Under the pieces are notes generated by a model. It was given only the letters and a program-made list of their open reading frames with translations. It had not been told where the DNA came from and ran no database searches. This document shows, piece after piece, positions 12,148 through 23,244 of a DNA stretch of 64,000 bases. Numbering within the stretch: position 1 is the first letter of the stretch; the number at the start of each line of letters is the position of its first letter. The stretch is from Bubalus kerabau (Eukaryota; Chordata; Mammalia; Artiodactyla; Bovidae): assembly GCF_029407905.1 (NCBI RefSeq), contig NC_073624.1, positions 8,971,001-9,035,000 on the forward strand. Direction: 5' to 3'. The translations under genes were made by a program, and so were the position numbers.

Positions 12148-12372
12148 GCAGGGGCTTCCCCGGTGACTCATCGGTAAAGCATCTGCCTGCAATGCAGAAA
12201 ACGTGGATTTGATTCCGGGGCCAGGAAGATCCCCTGGAGAAGAAAATGGCAACCCACTCCAGTATTCTTGCCTGGGAAATTCCATGGATGGAGGAGCCTG
12301 GTGGGCTACAGTCCATGGGGTCTCAAAGAGTTGGACACAACTGAGCGACTTCACTTTCTTTCTTTCTTTCAA
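12148..12372 (+). mobile_element. Bov-tA SINE
   Basis: tRNA-like head GGCTTCCCCGGTGACTCATC, body with AGATCCCCTGGAGAAGAAAA, tail AGAGTTGGACACAACTGAGC and a CTTT-type microsatellite end (12351-12370). Confidence 0.9.
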
Positions 12373-12884
12373 GGGGGTGCCCAGGAGAGACTCAGGCTCC
12401 TGCCCAGTGCCCTCCCTGCTGAGGTTGCCCAGGCCAGATGCTGGGACTGGGCATTCTCCAGGGACTCTCCAGGGTGGGGACCGGGCCTTCAGTCTACCGG
12501 CTCCACTTCAGGCCACCTGGCCTGGCCCAGCCCTCACGCACCTGCCATCCTGATAACACACATCTGGCTGGGTTCAGATGATGTGGCAGCAGAGAGGGAC
12601 GTCGAGGCAGGGTTCTAGAGGCATTCCAAAGGTTGAGTCAGGGGTAGGATGTGGGTGTGAGTGGAATAGAGGAGCTGGGGCATCTCCAAGGTTGGGGGCT
12701 TGAGTCCAGAGGCACACAGCAGCCCTCAGTGGAGAGGGGAGTCTGCGAGGATAGGTGGAATTGGGGGTGCCTGGTGTATACCTGTGTGAAATCAGATCTC
12801 AGGGTCTGGGGTTCAGAGGGAGAAGTATGGCCTGGAGCATCACGTGGGTGGCATCAGGGTAGAAACAGTTTGTAGATGGCATTT

Positions 12885-13012
12885 TATTTTTTAATTTTTT
12901 GGCCGTACTGTGAGGCATGCAGGATGTTAGTTCCCAGACCAGGAATCGACCCCGCGCCCCCTGCATAGGAAACGTGGAGTCTTAACCACTGGACCACCAG
13001 GGAAGTCCCTCT
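12885..13012 (-). mobile_element. CHR-type SINE, short
   Basis: Plus strand runs from a reversed A/T-rich tail (TTTTATTTTTTAATTTTTTG) through GGCCGTACTG to TTAACCACTGGACCACCAGG and GAAGTCC, the reversed SINE head. Confidence 0.88.
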
Positions 13013-14596
13013 AGGTGACATTTTAAATGCCAGGAGCTGGGGGAAACGATGACAGGTGGGCAAACTGATGGAGCTGCTCAACCTTTTCACCCCTTTCTCG
13101 CCAGCAAGCCCCTGACCAGGCCCTCTGCCCTAAGGAAAGATGGGCATCAGCCAGACAAGGGCCCCTGGTGGCAGCGGGGCGCCCAGGAGGCGAAGGGGGT
13201 GCACTTCCTGACAGGCCTCTCCCCTGGAGGTCTGGGGTGCTCTCTGCAGACAGGAGCTGTCAGCCCAGATTAGCGCAGCCGCTCTGCCAGGGCAGCTCAA
13301 GTAGGAAGAGCCGAGCTCATGCCAGCCTCTGCCAGGGGCTCAGCCCGCAGCCAGGAGGACGGGAGTAGGCCCGGGGCAAGGGGCCGTGAGGCAGCGGCTG
13401 GCCCTGGGGCTCCCCTCTCTCCCTGGTCTGCCCAGGTCAGCAGAGGCTGGGAGAGGCCGTGTGCTGCTCCTGCCACGGCCAGCGCCAACTAATCAGAGGC
13501 ACAGTGGGTGCCCGGGAGGCCGGGCCAGGCAGCATACGGCCGGGCGGCCGAGGACACAGCTGCTGGCCCCAGCCCCAAGGGGAGGGGCCTGTGGACTGAA
13601 GGGGGGCCTCAGTGCCCACTCCTGAGACGAGAAGCAGTGCCCGCACAAGGGGTCTGCAGCACCGTGCCCTCCACCCCAGGGGAGGCCTTGGCTCCTCCCC
13701 AAGGCAGTCAGCGCTCACACCCTGGAGAGGGGTGCCCGGCCCTGTCCTGCTGAGGGTCCCCATCCCCACCATGGTTCCTGATGTCCTCTCGCTCACTCTT
13801 CCAAAGTCTCTTGCCCGCTTCTCTCTGAAGCCTCCTCAAAGTACGGTGTCGGGATCCCCTCCCCTCAGCCTGGCTGCCAGGCCCATAGCTGCCCAGCTTG
13901 AGCATCTGCCTACAGAGTCGGGGCAGCATCAGAGCCTTCTCCATGACCCCCACGTCTGCCCCAAGGCCTGGCTCCGTGGCCCCACAGCGGATGCTACTCC
14001 GGATGAACGGATGAAGGCGTGAACACACGCGCAGTGGCTCTCTGCCTTGATCTGGTGTCCTGTCCAGGAATCACACCCTCCTGATGTGTAAAGTGGAATT
14101 TGACCCAGTGCGGAGGCAAAGCGGGGAGGAGAGGGCTGCCTCACCCCAGCCCCACCCCAAGCATCTCTCCTCTCGCAGTCCTGGCTGCTCTTTCCTATTT
14201 GCGAGTCAGGCTCTCATCAGATGGTCTGTCCAGATGCTCTCCGGCCCACCCCCATCTCTTCTGAAAGGCAGCAGCCCTGGGGAAATCGGGCCCCTGCTCA
14301 CTGTCTTCTCTTTTCTCTCCCACCTCCCTCCTTCCCTTCTTTCCTTCCCGGGTGGCTGCCAGGCCTTTCTTCCATGGGGCAGCTGGGGGAGCTGGGTGGG
14401 TGCCAAGGACAGACAGTCTGAAGTTCAAGGTCCTGCTTGGGGTCAGAGCCCCCTTCAGCTGCGCCTCAAGCCCCACTGAACACACGTACAGATTGAAAGT
14501 GCTGAGGTTCTCATGCAAACCTTGTTTCCAGGTACCCCAGCCCCTCTGCCAATAGATCTAGAGTATGACATTTGGAGTATGAGAAGTCACTCGAGC

Positions 14597-14805
14597 TTCC
14601 CCGGGGGCTCAGTGGTAAAGAATCCACCTGTCAATGCAGGAGACGTGGGTTCAGTCCCTGGGTCTGGAAGACACCCTGGAGAAGGAAACAGCCACCCACT
14701 CCAGGATTCTTGCCTAGAAAATCCCATGGACAGAGGAGCTTAGCAGGCTACAGTCCATGGGGTGGCAAAAGAGTCAGACACAACTTAGCGACTAAACGAC
14801 AACAT
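14597..14805 (+). mobile_element. Bov-tA SINE
   Basis: Head GCTTCCCCGGGGGCTCAGTG, body GGAGACGTGGGTTCAGTCCC, tail AGAGTCAGACACAACTTAGC and ACTAAACGACAAC. Confidence 0.9.
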
Positions 14806-16440
14806 GAGACCCAAGATCAACGTACGGTATTGGCATCTTCACTGGGCACCTTCTAGGAGCAGGTGTCATGAAGATGCTTTGCTACTCCAAAGCCTAGCAA
14901 GTGAGGGCTGGGACCCATCTTATGGACCAAGAAACCGAGGTCTGAGAGATGGCCAAGATCCCAGGCACAAACCCTGGTCTAACTGCTCTGGATGCTGTAG
15001 CCCCGACACTGGGACCCTCCCTCCGAGGGGCAGGGATGGAGCAGCTCGCCAGGCACCTGCTCTGCATCTGGCACTGCAGACTATCCCACGTTGAGGTTCC
15101 ATGTGTCATCCCCCTTGTGCGGACAGGGGTCCAAATCAAGAGAGGTTTCTTTTCCCAGGTCCTGCAGCTAACTAACACAGGCCCACGCTCTGAACACTGG
15201 CAGGGCAACTCAGACACCATGCTCCGCACTAACCACTCTACCTTCCTCCTTCCTGCCCTGACTCACCCCCTCAGGCTGCAAAGGGCCCAGCACCACGAGA
15301 ACTCTTCACCCTGACAGTGAAAGGCGTTCAGAGGTCTGGAGCACACCAAACTTGGGGGTAGAGAAGGGGCCACTACTTCAGCCCATGGGGACTTTCTGCT
15401 TTGACCTTGGATGTGGGCAGGTGTCTTTCCTCATGCCCCTATGCAGACAGAGTGGGTGGCTAAGATGCCTACCCAGTAAAAGGAAAGGAAGGAGGTTGCG
15501 AAAGGGAGCATAAAGCGCTGGCCAGCTGTGTGGCCTTGGGCAGGTTACTCAACCTCTCTCTGCCTCAGTTTTCCCATCTGTAAAGTGGGCATCACAATGG
15601 TACCAACATCCTAAGACTGTTATGATACAGTTTGTGTAAAGCATATGATAAATTTTAGCCACTTATCATTATTAGTAAATCCCTAGAAGATGTGGAACGC
15701 TCACCTCACGCCTCCCTGTGACGGGCAGTGCTCTGCATCTACACACTGAAACGTGCACACAACCCCACATGTGCACATACAGATACACACAGTCCCAGGA
15801 GAGCTCCTCTCCTCCACCCTGGCATGTGCAATTCTGCTCCGTCTGCCAGGACCACCCTTCCCAGTTCTCTGTGTTGCTGGTGAGCATTTTCCACAGGCAA
15901 CCTCTGTGAAGAGGTCCTGACGCCCTCACCCTCCAACCCCAATGCTCCCAAGCACCTTCTTCATTAGAGTAGCACCTGTTGACCACCTACTGCATACAAG
16001 ACTCCAGGATAAGCTCTCTATACACATGGGAGCATTTTGTCCTTAAAAAACCATATAGTAACTGGTATCACTAATGCCATCTTATCACTGGAGAAACAGA
16101 GGCCCAGGGTCCCACAACAGGTGGGTGGAAGGACCAGAACTGGGGCCTGTCAGTAGAGAGCTAATCTCCAGTCCTGAGCCTGCAGCTGGGGCCTGACAGG
16201 GGCCTTCCACACAGCACTGTCAGCTCTGCCCCCGCCGTCCCTGGGCCCTGCCCAGCCCAGCCAGAGCCCAGAGGCCCCTGCATAGAGGTGGGTCCTTGCT
16301 GACCCAGGGGTTGTCAGCCAGATAGGGCTCTAGGAGGTGGACAGCTGCCCCAAGCTCCCTAGGCCTCCCTCCCAACCCCATCCACAGCCTGGGTCAGGGC
16401 GTACAGGGGCACAGGTGGGCCAGCAGTTCATACTCAGCCG

Positions 16441-17372
16441 ACAACAGACTGGTTCCAAATAGGAAAAGGAGTTCATCAAGGCTGTATATTGTCACCCTGC
16501 TTATCTAACTTATATGCAGAGTACATCATGAGAAACGCTGGACTGGAAGAAACACAGGCTGGAATCAAGATTGCCGGGAGAAATATCAATAACCTCAGAT
16601 ATGCAGATGACACCACCCTTATGGCAGAAAGTGAAGAGGAACTAAAAAGCCTCTTGATGAAAGTGAAAGTGGAGAGTGAAAAAGTTGGCTTAAAGCTCAA
16701 CATTCAGAAAATGAAGATCATGGCATCCAGTCCCATCACTTCATGGCAAATAGATGGGGAAACAGTGGAAACAGTGTCAGACTTTATTTTTCTGGGCTCC
16801 AAAATCACTACAGATGGTGACTGCAGCCATGAAATTAAAAGACGCTTACTCCTTGGAAGGAAAGTTATGACCAACCTAGAGAGCATATTTAAAAGCAGAG
16901 ACATTACTTTGCCAACAAAGGTTCGTCTAGTCAAGGCTATGGTTTTTCCTGTGGTCATGTATGGATGTGAGAGTTGGACTGTGAAGAAGGCTGAGTGCCA
17001 AAGAATTGATGCTTTTGAACTGTGGTGTTGGAGAAGACTCTTGAGAGTCCCTTGGACTGCAAGGAGATCCAACCAGTCCATTCTGAAGGAGATCAGCCCT
17101 GGGATTTCTTTGGAAGGAATGATGCTAAAGCTGAAACTCCAGTACTTTGGCCACCTCATGTGAAGAGTTGACTCATTGGAAAAGACTCTGATGCTGGGAG
17201 GGATTGGGGGCAGGAGGAGAAGGGGACGACAGAGGATGAGATGGTTGCATGGTATCACTGACTCAATGGACATGAGTTTGAGTAAACTCTGGGAGTTGGT
17301 GATGGACAGGGAGGCCTGGCGTGCTGCAGTCCATGGGGTTGCAAAGAGTCAGACATGACTGAGTCAGCTGAC
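16441..17372 (+). mobile_element. Bov-B (RTE-type) LINE, 5'-truncated, RT core
   Basis: Encodes the reverse-transcriptase palm and thumb region: QGCILSPCLSNLYAEY, then NLRYADDTTLMAESEEEL with the catalytic YADD, then [14 protein letters not shown]. The frame runs from about 16460 to 17160, is broken by one stop (CGA to TGA at 17161-17163) and continues in the same frame to about 17358. It ends in the Bov-B 3' tail. I see no clear target-site duplication. Not a host gene; it is 5'-truncated and dead. Confidence 0.93.
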
Positions 17373-18020
17373 TGAGGGGTATGTAGGGTAGGTGAAACCT
17401 GGAGTCAGCTGGTGCCAGGAGGGAGCACTTTCAGAGATAAACCAGCCCCATCTTGCCAAGGCCCAGAAAGGGATAACGACTTATGTAAAGTCACACAGCA
17501 AGGACTTATAAAAAGTCAGAACCTAGCCTTCTGACTGGCAGTCTAGTGCTTCTTCCTTCCCTCCCCAACTGGCTCCTCTACGCCCTCCTGCCCTTTATCC
17601 ACCAATGGTTGAGTGGCCAGCACACACCTACAGGGGCGGGGTGGAGGGACACATTTTATGATGTTCTGTAAAGAGCACGACCCCCAGGTGCCCCACCCAT
17701 CCTGGACAAAGTGTCTCTTCCTCCTTTGTGCAAATAGGAAAACAGGCCCAGAGACTCCCAAGGGCTTCCCAGGTCACACAGCAGACTCTCAGCAGAGCTC
17801 AGAAGCAGAACTTACATTCCCTGACAACCCAACTGAGTCTTCCTGGTTGCTTGCGTTTTTAAACTTCAGGCAGCCACCTCCCTCTCCACAGCTTTGCAAT
17901 TAATAACCCATAATTTGACTTCGCCATCCCAATCCTCTAGCCTGCCATCTAGTGGCCAAATTGAAAGCTACAGGCTATTGAACGAGTCCCAGGGCAGAAG
18001 CAGCAATAAAGATAAATGGG

Positions 18021-18133
18021 GGACTTCCCTGGCAGTGGATAACACTCCATGCTTCCAATGCAGGGGATGTGTGTTCAACTCCTGGTTGGGACTAAGGGAA
18101 CTAAATCCCCCATGCCATGTGGCACAGCCTAAA
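18021..18133 (+). mobile_element. CHR-type SINE with 13-bp target-site duplication
   Basis: Head GGACTTCCCTGGCAGTGGAT, short A-rich end. AAAGATAAATGGG occurs at 18008-18020 and again at 18134-18146, an exact duplication that marks both borders. Confidence 0.9.
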
Positions 18134-18804
18134 AAAGATAAATGGGAGTACTTGGAATGTTCAGGGAAACAGCTAGGAAAAAAGAAGGCAACCAACCAAA
18201 CCTCTCAAAGAGACACTTCTAAGTGACCCCGCACCCCTACAGGCCACTCATTCCCAGTGACTCTGGGCAGAGCACATGGCACCTGGGAAGGAAGTGGCGA
18301 GGTCTGGATTAGTGCACGCGCTCCAACAGCTTGAGGCTCCTGTTAAGTTGCTCGTGAAGATGGATTTATCTTAAGGTCCCTTTCAGGGAGAGGGGTGAGG
18401 CACATCAGCTATATTTTGGATCCCGGAGGGTTCCATGCTCTCAATAACTCTCCCCCAGGCCAGGTTCTGAGAAAGCAAGAGATTCGTTTGTCAGCTGAGA
18501 GGCAGAAACAGCTCAGAGCGAGAACAGAACTGCCCACCTCAGGCAGCCCTGGGCCTCCTGGCAAAGCCTATTAGCAGGAAAGAAGCCCCTGAGGAAAGAC
18601 CCGGACTCCTCTCTGGGCCCTGGGGGCCACCCAGCCTCCGAAATCAGAACCTCCATGAGCGTGGGGCCCAGCCCGGCCCTTCTCTAGAGAACTGGACGGA
18701 CTGGCACGGGGGGCCTGCCAGTGACCCCCGACAGCCAGGAGCCACAAATGAGTTCCTCACACGGGCAGTGAGGGGCGGTGGGGGGGGAGGAGAGGCACGT
18801 GGGC

Positions 18805-19950
18805 CACACCCCCACATGTGCACACCCCCATGTACACACCCCCACATGTGCACACCCTCATGTACACACCCCCACATGTGCACACCCCCATGTACACATT
18901 CCCACATGTGCACACCCTCATGTACACACCCCCACATGTGCACACCCACATGTATACCCCCCACATGTGCACACCCCCATGTACACGTTCCCACATGTGC
19001 ACACCCCCATGTACACACCCCCACATGTGCACACCCCCATGTACACACCCCCACATGTGCACACCCCCATGTACACGTTCCCACAGGTGCACACCCCCAT
19101 GTACACACCCCCACATGTGCACACCCCCAGGTACACGTTCCCACAGGTGCACACACCCATGTACACACCCCCACATGTGCACACCCCCATGTACACACCC
19201 CCACATGTGCACACCCCCAGGTACACGTTCCCACAGGTGCACACCCCCATGTACACACCCCCACATGTGCACACCCCCATGTACACGTTCCCACAGGTGC
19301 ACACCCCCATGTACACACCCCCACATGTGCACACCCCCATGTACACGTTCCCACAGGTGCACACCCCCATGTACACACCCCCACATGTGCACACCCTCAT
19401 GTACACACCCCCACATGTGCACACCCCCATGTACACGTTCCCACAGGTGCACACACCCATGTACACACCCCCACATGTGCACACCCCCATGTACACGTTC
19501 CCACAGGTGCACACCCCCATGTACACACCCCCACATGTGCACACCCCCATGTACACGTTCCCACAGGTGCACACCCCCATGTACACACCCCCACATGTGC
19601 ACACCCCCATGTACACACCCCCACATGTGCACACCCCCATGTACACGTTCCCACAGGTGCACACCCCCATGTACACACCCCCACATATGCACACCCTCAT
19701 GTACACACCCCCACATGTGCACACCCCCATGTACACATTCCCACATGTGCACACCCCCATGTACACGTTCCCACATGTGCACACCCCCATGTACACATTC
19801 CCACATGTGCACACCCCCACATGTGCACACCCCCACATGTGCACACCCCCATGTACACGTTCCCACATGTGCACACCCACATGTACACGTTCCCACATGT
19901 GCACACCCACATGTACATGTTCCCACATGTGCACACTCCCACGTGCACAC
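18805..19950 (+). repeat. 30-bp minisatellite, about 38 units, in CACNA1I coding intron 4
   Basis: Tandem array with a 30-bp unit, core CACATGTGCACACCCCCATG followed by TACACACCCC or TACACGTTCC. Two main unit types alternate: an ACCC-linked type and a GTTC-linked type. In the interior the GTTC link is always followed by CACAGGTG instead of CACATGTG. Because 30 is a multiple of 3 and the unit has no stop in any frame, all three plus frames and most minus frames stay open for 250-460 codons (for instance HVHTPTCAHP repeats). There is no start context, conservation or splice signal to support coding. In the pre-mRNA (minus strand) the array is G-rich and GU-rich. Confidence 0.97.
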
Positions 19951-19982
19951 ACATATACACACGGTCTCTCAAGGAGAGACCC

Positions 19983-20002
19983 TCACACACACACACACAC
20001 AC
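19983..20002. repeat. (CA)n microsatellite
   Basis: Ten CA dinucleotides about 30 bp after the end of the minisatellite. Confidence 0.95.
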
Positions 20003-22556
20003 ATGCACAAATGTACAGAAACCCATCCACAGAGACCCATACCCTGTGTGTCTATCCCATCCACCCCCCACCCAGACCATCTCTCAGAAATGCCCTGTCA
20101 CATTGCTATCACCATGCCTGTCAGACCCTGAGACCTGACGGGAGATGCAGAATGTAGGATGGCCTCCAAATGCCCCTGTATGACCCCGGCACACGCATCT
20201 CTGGAAATGGGGCCAGGCCTGCGGGCTGCATGGCCAGGAGGGTGACAGTGGCCAAGTGGTCACTGCCCCCTGGGGGCAGCCCTGCCTTTCTCTGGGACTG
20301 AAATGGGGAGCCCTATGGGGGATGCCCAGAAGAGATGCAGCCCCTGCCTGCCCTCCCTGTGGGGTTGCCCAGGTCAGACACTTGATTTCCTCCAGGACTC
20401 TCCAGAGTTAGGACCAGACCTCCCAGCCACCTGCTCCTCTCCACCCTGCTCAGCCTGGCCCTCGTTCACCCACGCTGCCAGAGCAGTCTTGTATCCACTT
20501 GCCCACTGCTGCCAGGCGTCTATAAAACACTCCCTTGTCAGCTCAGTCCCCATGCTCCGCTGGGTCTCAGCTCAGACACCACCTCAGACCCCCAGTGCCC
20601 CACGCTGTGCCCCTCCCTGCACCCCTGTGCCCTCCACATGCCCGGCACCCCTCGGTCCGAGCATGGGCAGCACAGGACAGCTGCTCCATATACCTGCCCA
20701 GCGGGCCCACTTCACACCTATTTACTGAGCCCCTGCTACACACCAGAGTTGTGGGCGCTGCGGGAACAAAGGCTGCCTGTGGCCGGCCTCCCAGGAGGAG
20801 ATGGGGCCTGGGGAGGGGAACATGCACCCCTGGGAGAGGCATGCTGCTTAGAAATGGGCTCCAGTTTGGTCCCTGCCACTGACCTGCTGTGTGACGTTGG
20901 GCTGGCCATGACCTTCTCTGGGCCTCACTGGCCTCATTTGTTAGAAGGGGTAAAGATGGTTTAGAATGAGGTGATCTTTAAGGAGACTCCTAGGCTTGGT
21001 GGCAAGTGGGAAGGACAGAAAGGCTGCCAGCCAGGATGGCCTCTCTGGATGCCCCTTCTCTGTCCCAAGGGAGTCTCCCTAGGACCAGGAGGGGACAAAG
21101 ATGAACTCCTCCTTCCACTCCTAGACACCTTGAGTTCCCACTGCCCACCTCTGGATTCCTACCTCTCAAGTCCTCCCTGGGGACCATCACAGCAGCTCTC
21201 AGGGGCCCCCGAGTTCCCCATCATGTCAAGGCTCATGTGTGGGGAGGTGACCTTGTACATGTGATCTTGAGACATCAGCCCTTCCCCCTCTGCACCTCAT
21301 CCAGCCTTAGCCAGCCTGCCCCCTCCCCAAGTTCCTCTGCTCCACAAACATCCCAAAGCACAGCCTCCCCTGCAACGCCAGGCCTGCCCTGGCTGACCGA
21401 CATGAGCCCAGAGTCAGGCGGATAGCTACAGACAGGTGGGCAGGCTGGGAATGGGTGGAGCGGGGTCCGTACCAACTGGGGAGGAGAACGAGGTGCCAGG
21501 AGCCCCTTCCCCTTCTGCAGAAGAAGAAACGGAGGCTCAGGAAGGGAACAAAACTAGAGTTCAGATGGAGTCCAGTAAGAGCGGGGCTCGGGACAGACAG
21601 AACTCTGCTCAGATCCCTGCCTTGCCCCTCAATTGCTGTGTGACCTTCTGCAAGCCATTTAACCTCCCTGAACCTCACATAGGTTGTCAAGGGGTTAAGT
21701 CAGCCATCAGCATGTCAAGAGCCTGACACACAGGAGGTGGGCGGATGCTCCTGGAAGTTCCTGTCCTTCTCCATCAGGACAGAAGCTCCCTGGGGCAGGG
21801 CCCCTCACTCCTTTCCCGAATCCCCATTCCATCCTTGACACCAAGTGGCAAAGAGTCAGGGGACCTCCTGGGCAGGTAACCTCGTGTCTCCTCCAAGTCT
21901 CAGTTTTTTCCATCTCAGTTTTTCATGAGTACAGCCCACCTCCCGCTCCCGCCCAGGGGGACGGTAAGGCTCAAAAGAAATCACAGAGATGAAAGGCTTT
22001 GAAAGCGGTGTGAGTCTAGGCAGATGTCAGGGATTGTTGTTCTTAGATAACCTCTCTCAGTACTAGGTGGGTGGATGGATGGGCACCTGGTCAGATGGGG
22101 GAGCCAAGTGGGTGGATGGACCTGCATGTGGGGGGGGGTGAACCTATGGGGGATGAGATGGGGGGTCAGGAGCTCAAGTTCCAGGTCACTTGGCACAAGT
22201 GGGGAGTCCAGGAGCCCCTCCTCAGTAGAAAGCTTCATGACACCTCCCTCCAACCAACCAGCTTCTTTTCACACACCTGCCACCTTGACTGCCCCCCACA
22301 AGGACCCTTGTCCCCAACAAGCCAGAAACTTGCTGCAATACAAGTGCCTTGGGGACCCAGAGGCATCAGGGCCACCCTCCCGCATCTTCAGGCCCGAGTA
22401 ATGGCCCAAGAGGCCCGGGCAGCAGGGCCCACATCTGTCCTATCACAGAAGGGTCCCATGCCCAGCACAGGCCTGGCACTGGGAGGTGCTGGGCAGTCTT
22501 GCTGAGTGCATGAGTGGCAGGGTGGGCCTGGGGCAGGGCCGGGGGCGCCAACTCAC

Positions 22557-22654
22557 TGGGCACACGGTTGATGGCTTTGAGCGGCCTCAGGACGCGCACG
22601 GTACGGATGGCCGACAGGTTGATGTTCTGGAGGTCCAGGGAGTACTCGACCATC
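22557..22654 (-). CDS. CACNA1I: CACNA1I coding exon 4: end of S3 and S4 voltage sensor of domain I
   Basis: 98-nt exon giving the last base of Gly160, residues 161-192 and the first base of Ser193. [14 protein letters not shown] ends S3 and the S3-S4 linker. [16 protein letters not shown] is the S4 voltage sensor with positive residues at every third position: R177, R180, R183 and K186, then R190. Acceptor: long CT-rich tract ending TTTGCAG (22657-22655 is CAG). Donor: CCCA then GTGAGT at 22556-22551. As 98 is not a multiple of 3, skipping this exon would shift the frame and destroy the channel. Opposite-strand Bov-B copies lie on both sides of it. Confidence 0.97.
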
Positions 22655-23244
22655 CTGCAAAGAGAAGGGAGGAGAGTGAGACCCGGAGCTCGAAGGACAG
22701 TGGGGCCACAGCCGGACCAGCCATGCCCACACCTGCCTGGATGGGGTAAGAAAAGGGGTCAGCATCCCCGGCTAAGCCCCAGTCAGCCCGGTGGCCTCGG
22801 GCTGTCCCCTTGGGCCCATCTCCTCCTCCTTAAGCAGGGCTGGTGACGTCCACCATGTAGACTGCCCAGAGGAGCCTGGTAGATGTGGCCGGGGGCAGAG
22901 GGAATAAGGAGCAGAGGCCCTGGGTCCCCAAAGCCTGTCCAGCAATGTGCTGGCAGCTCCTGCCCTCATTTCCAGGGCAGCCTCCAAAACGGAGCAGTCA
23001 CCCTGTTCCCTAGGCGGAGAACAGAGGCACCCAGAGGCCCCAGGCTGAGCTCAGACGGAGACTGGCCATCAGAGCCACAGCTGCAGAAGCAGCGTCTGGT
23101 GGAGCTCCCTAGTCCCTCCATCTCCCAAGTCCCCAGGAACCCCCCAAGCCAGGGATAGATGCCTGGATTTATGATGAGATAAGGCTGTAGGAGAGGTGAT
23201 GTCACATGTCCCAGGTCACCTAGCGAATGGGTTTTAGAAGCTCA

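Larger units (their letters stand above)
6159..22556 (-). other. CACNA1I: CACNA1I coding intron 4 (16,398 bp, GT-AG)
   Basis: Donor GTGAGT at 22556-22551; acceptor CCCAG at 6161-6159. It holds the 30-bp minisatellite, one Bov-B copy, BovA and CHR SINEs. MIR-like remnants lie around 6400-6605, 15515-15670, 17440-17540, 20865-20970 and 21590-21735, and L2-like pieces around 8640-8770, 8945-9080, 9540-9600 and 10540-10640. The stretches 6610-7730, 13020-14590, 14810-15510, 15680-16430 and 20010-22550 are GC-rich and hold only short, unconvincing ORFs. Confidence 0.9.

Noticed and set aside
16489..17163. 224-codon reverse-transcriptase ORF as a host gene
   Set aside because: It is a 5'-truncated Bov-B element with an in-frame stop and homologous copies elsewhere in the window.
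18805..19950. Regular repeat resembling a CRISPR array
   Set aside because: There are no unique spacers; the units are contiguous 30-bp minisatellite copies in a mammalian genome.
18757..20157. Long ORFs of 246-459 codons with His/Thr/Pro or Gly/Cys/Trp repeats
   Set aside because: They arise from a stop-free 30-bp tandem repeat, appear in many frames at once, lie inside an intron and have no other sign of coding.
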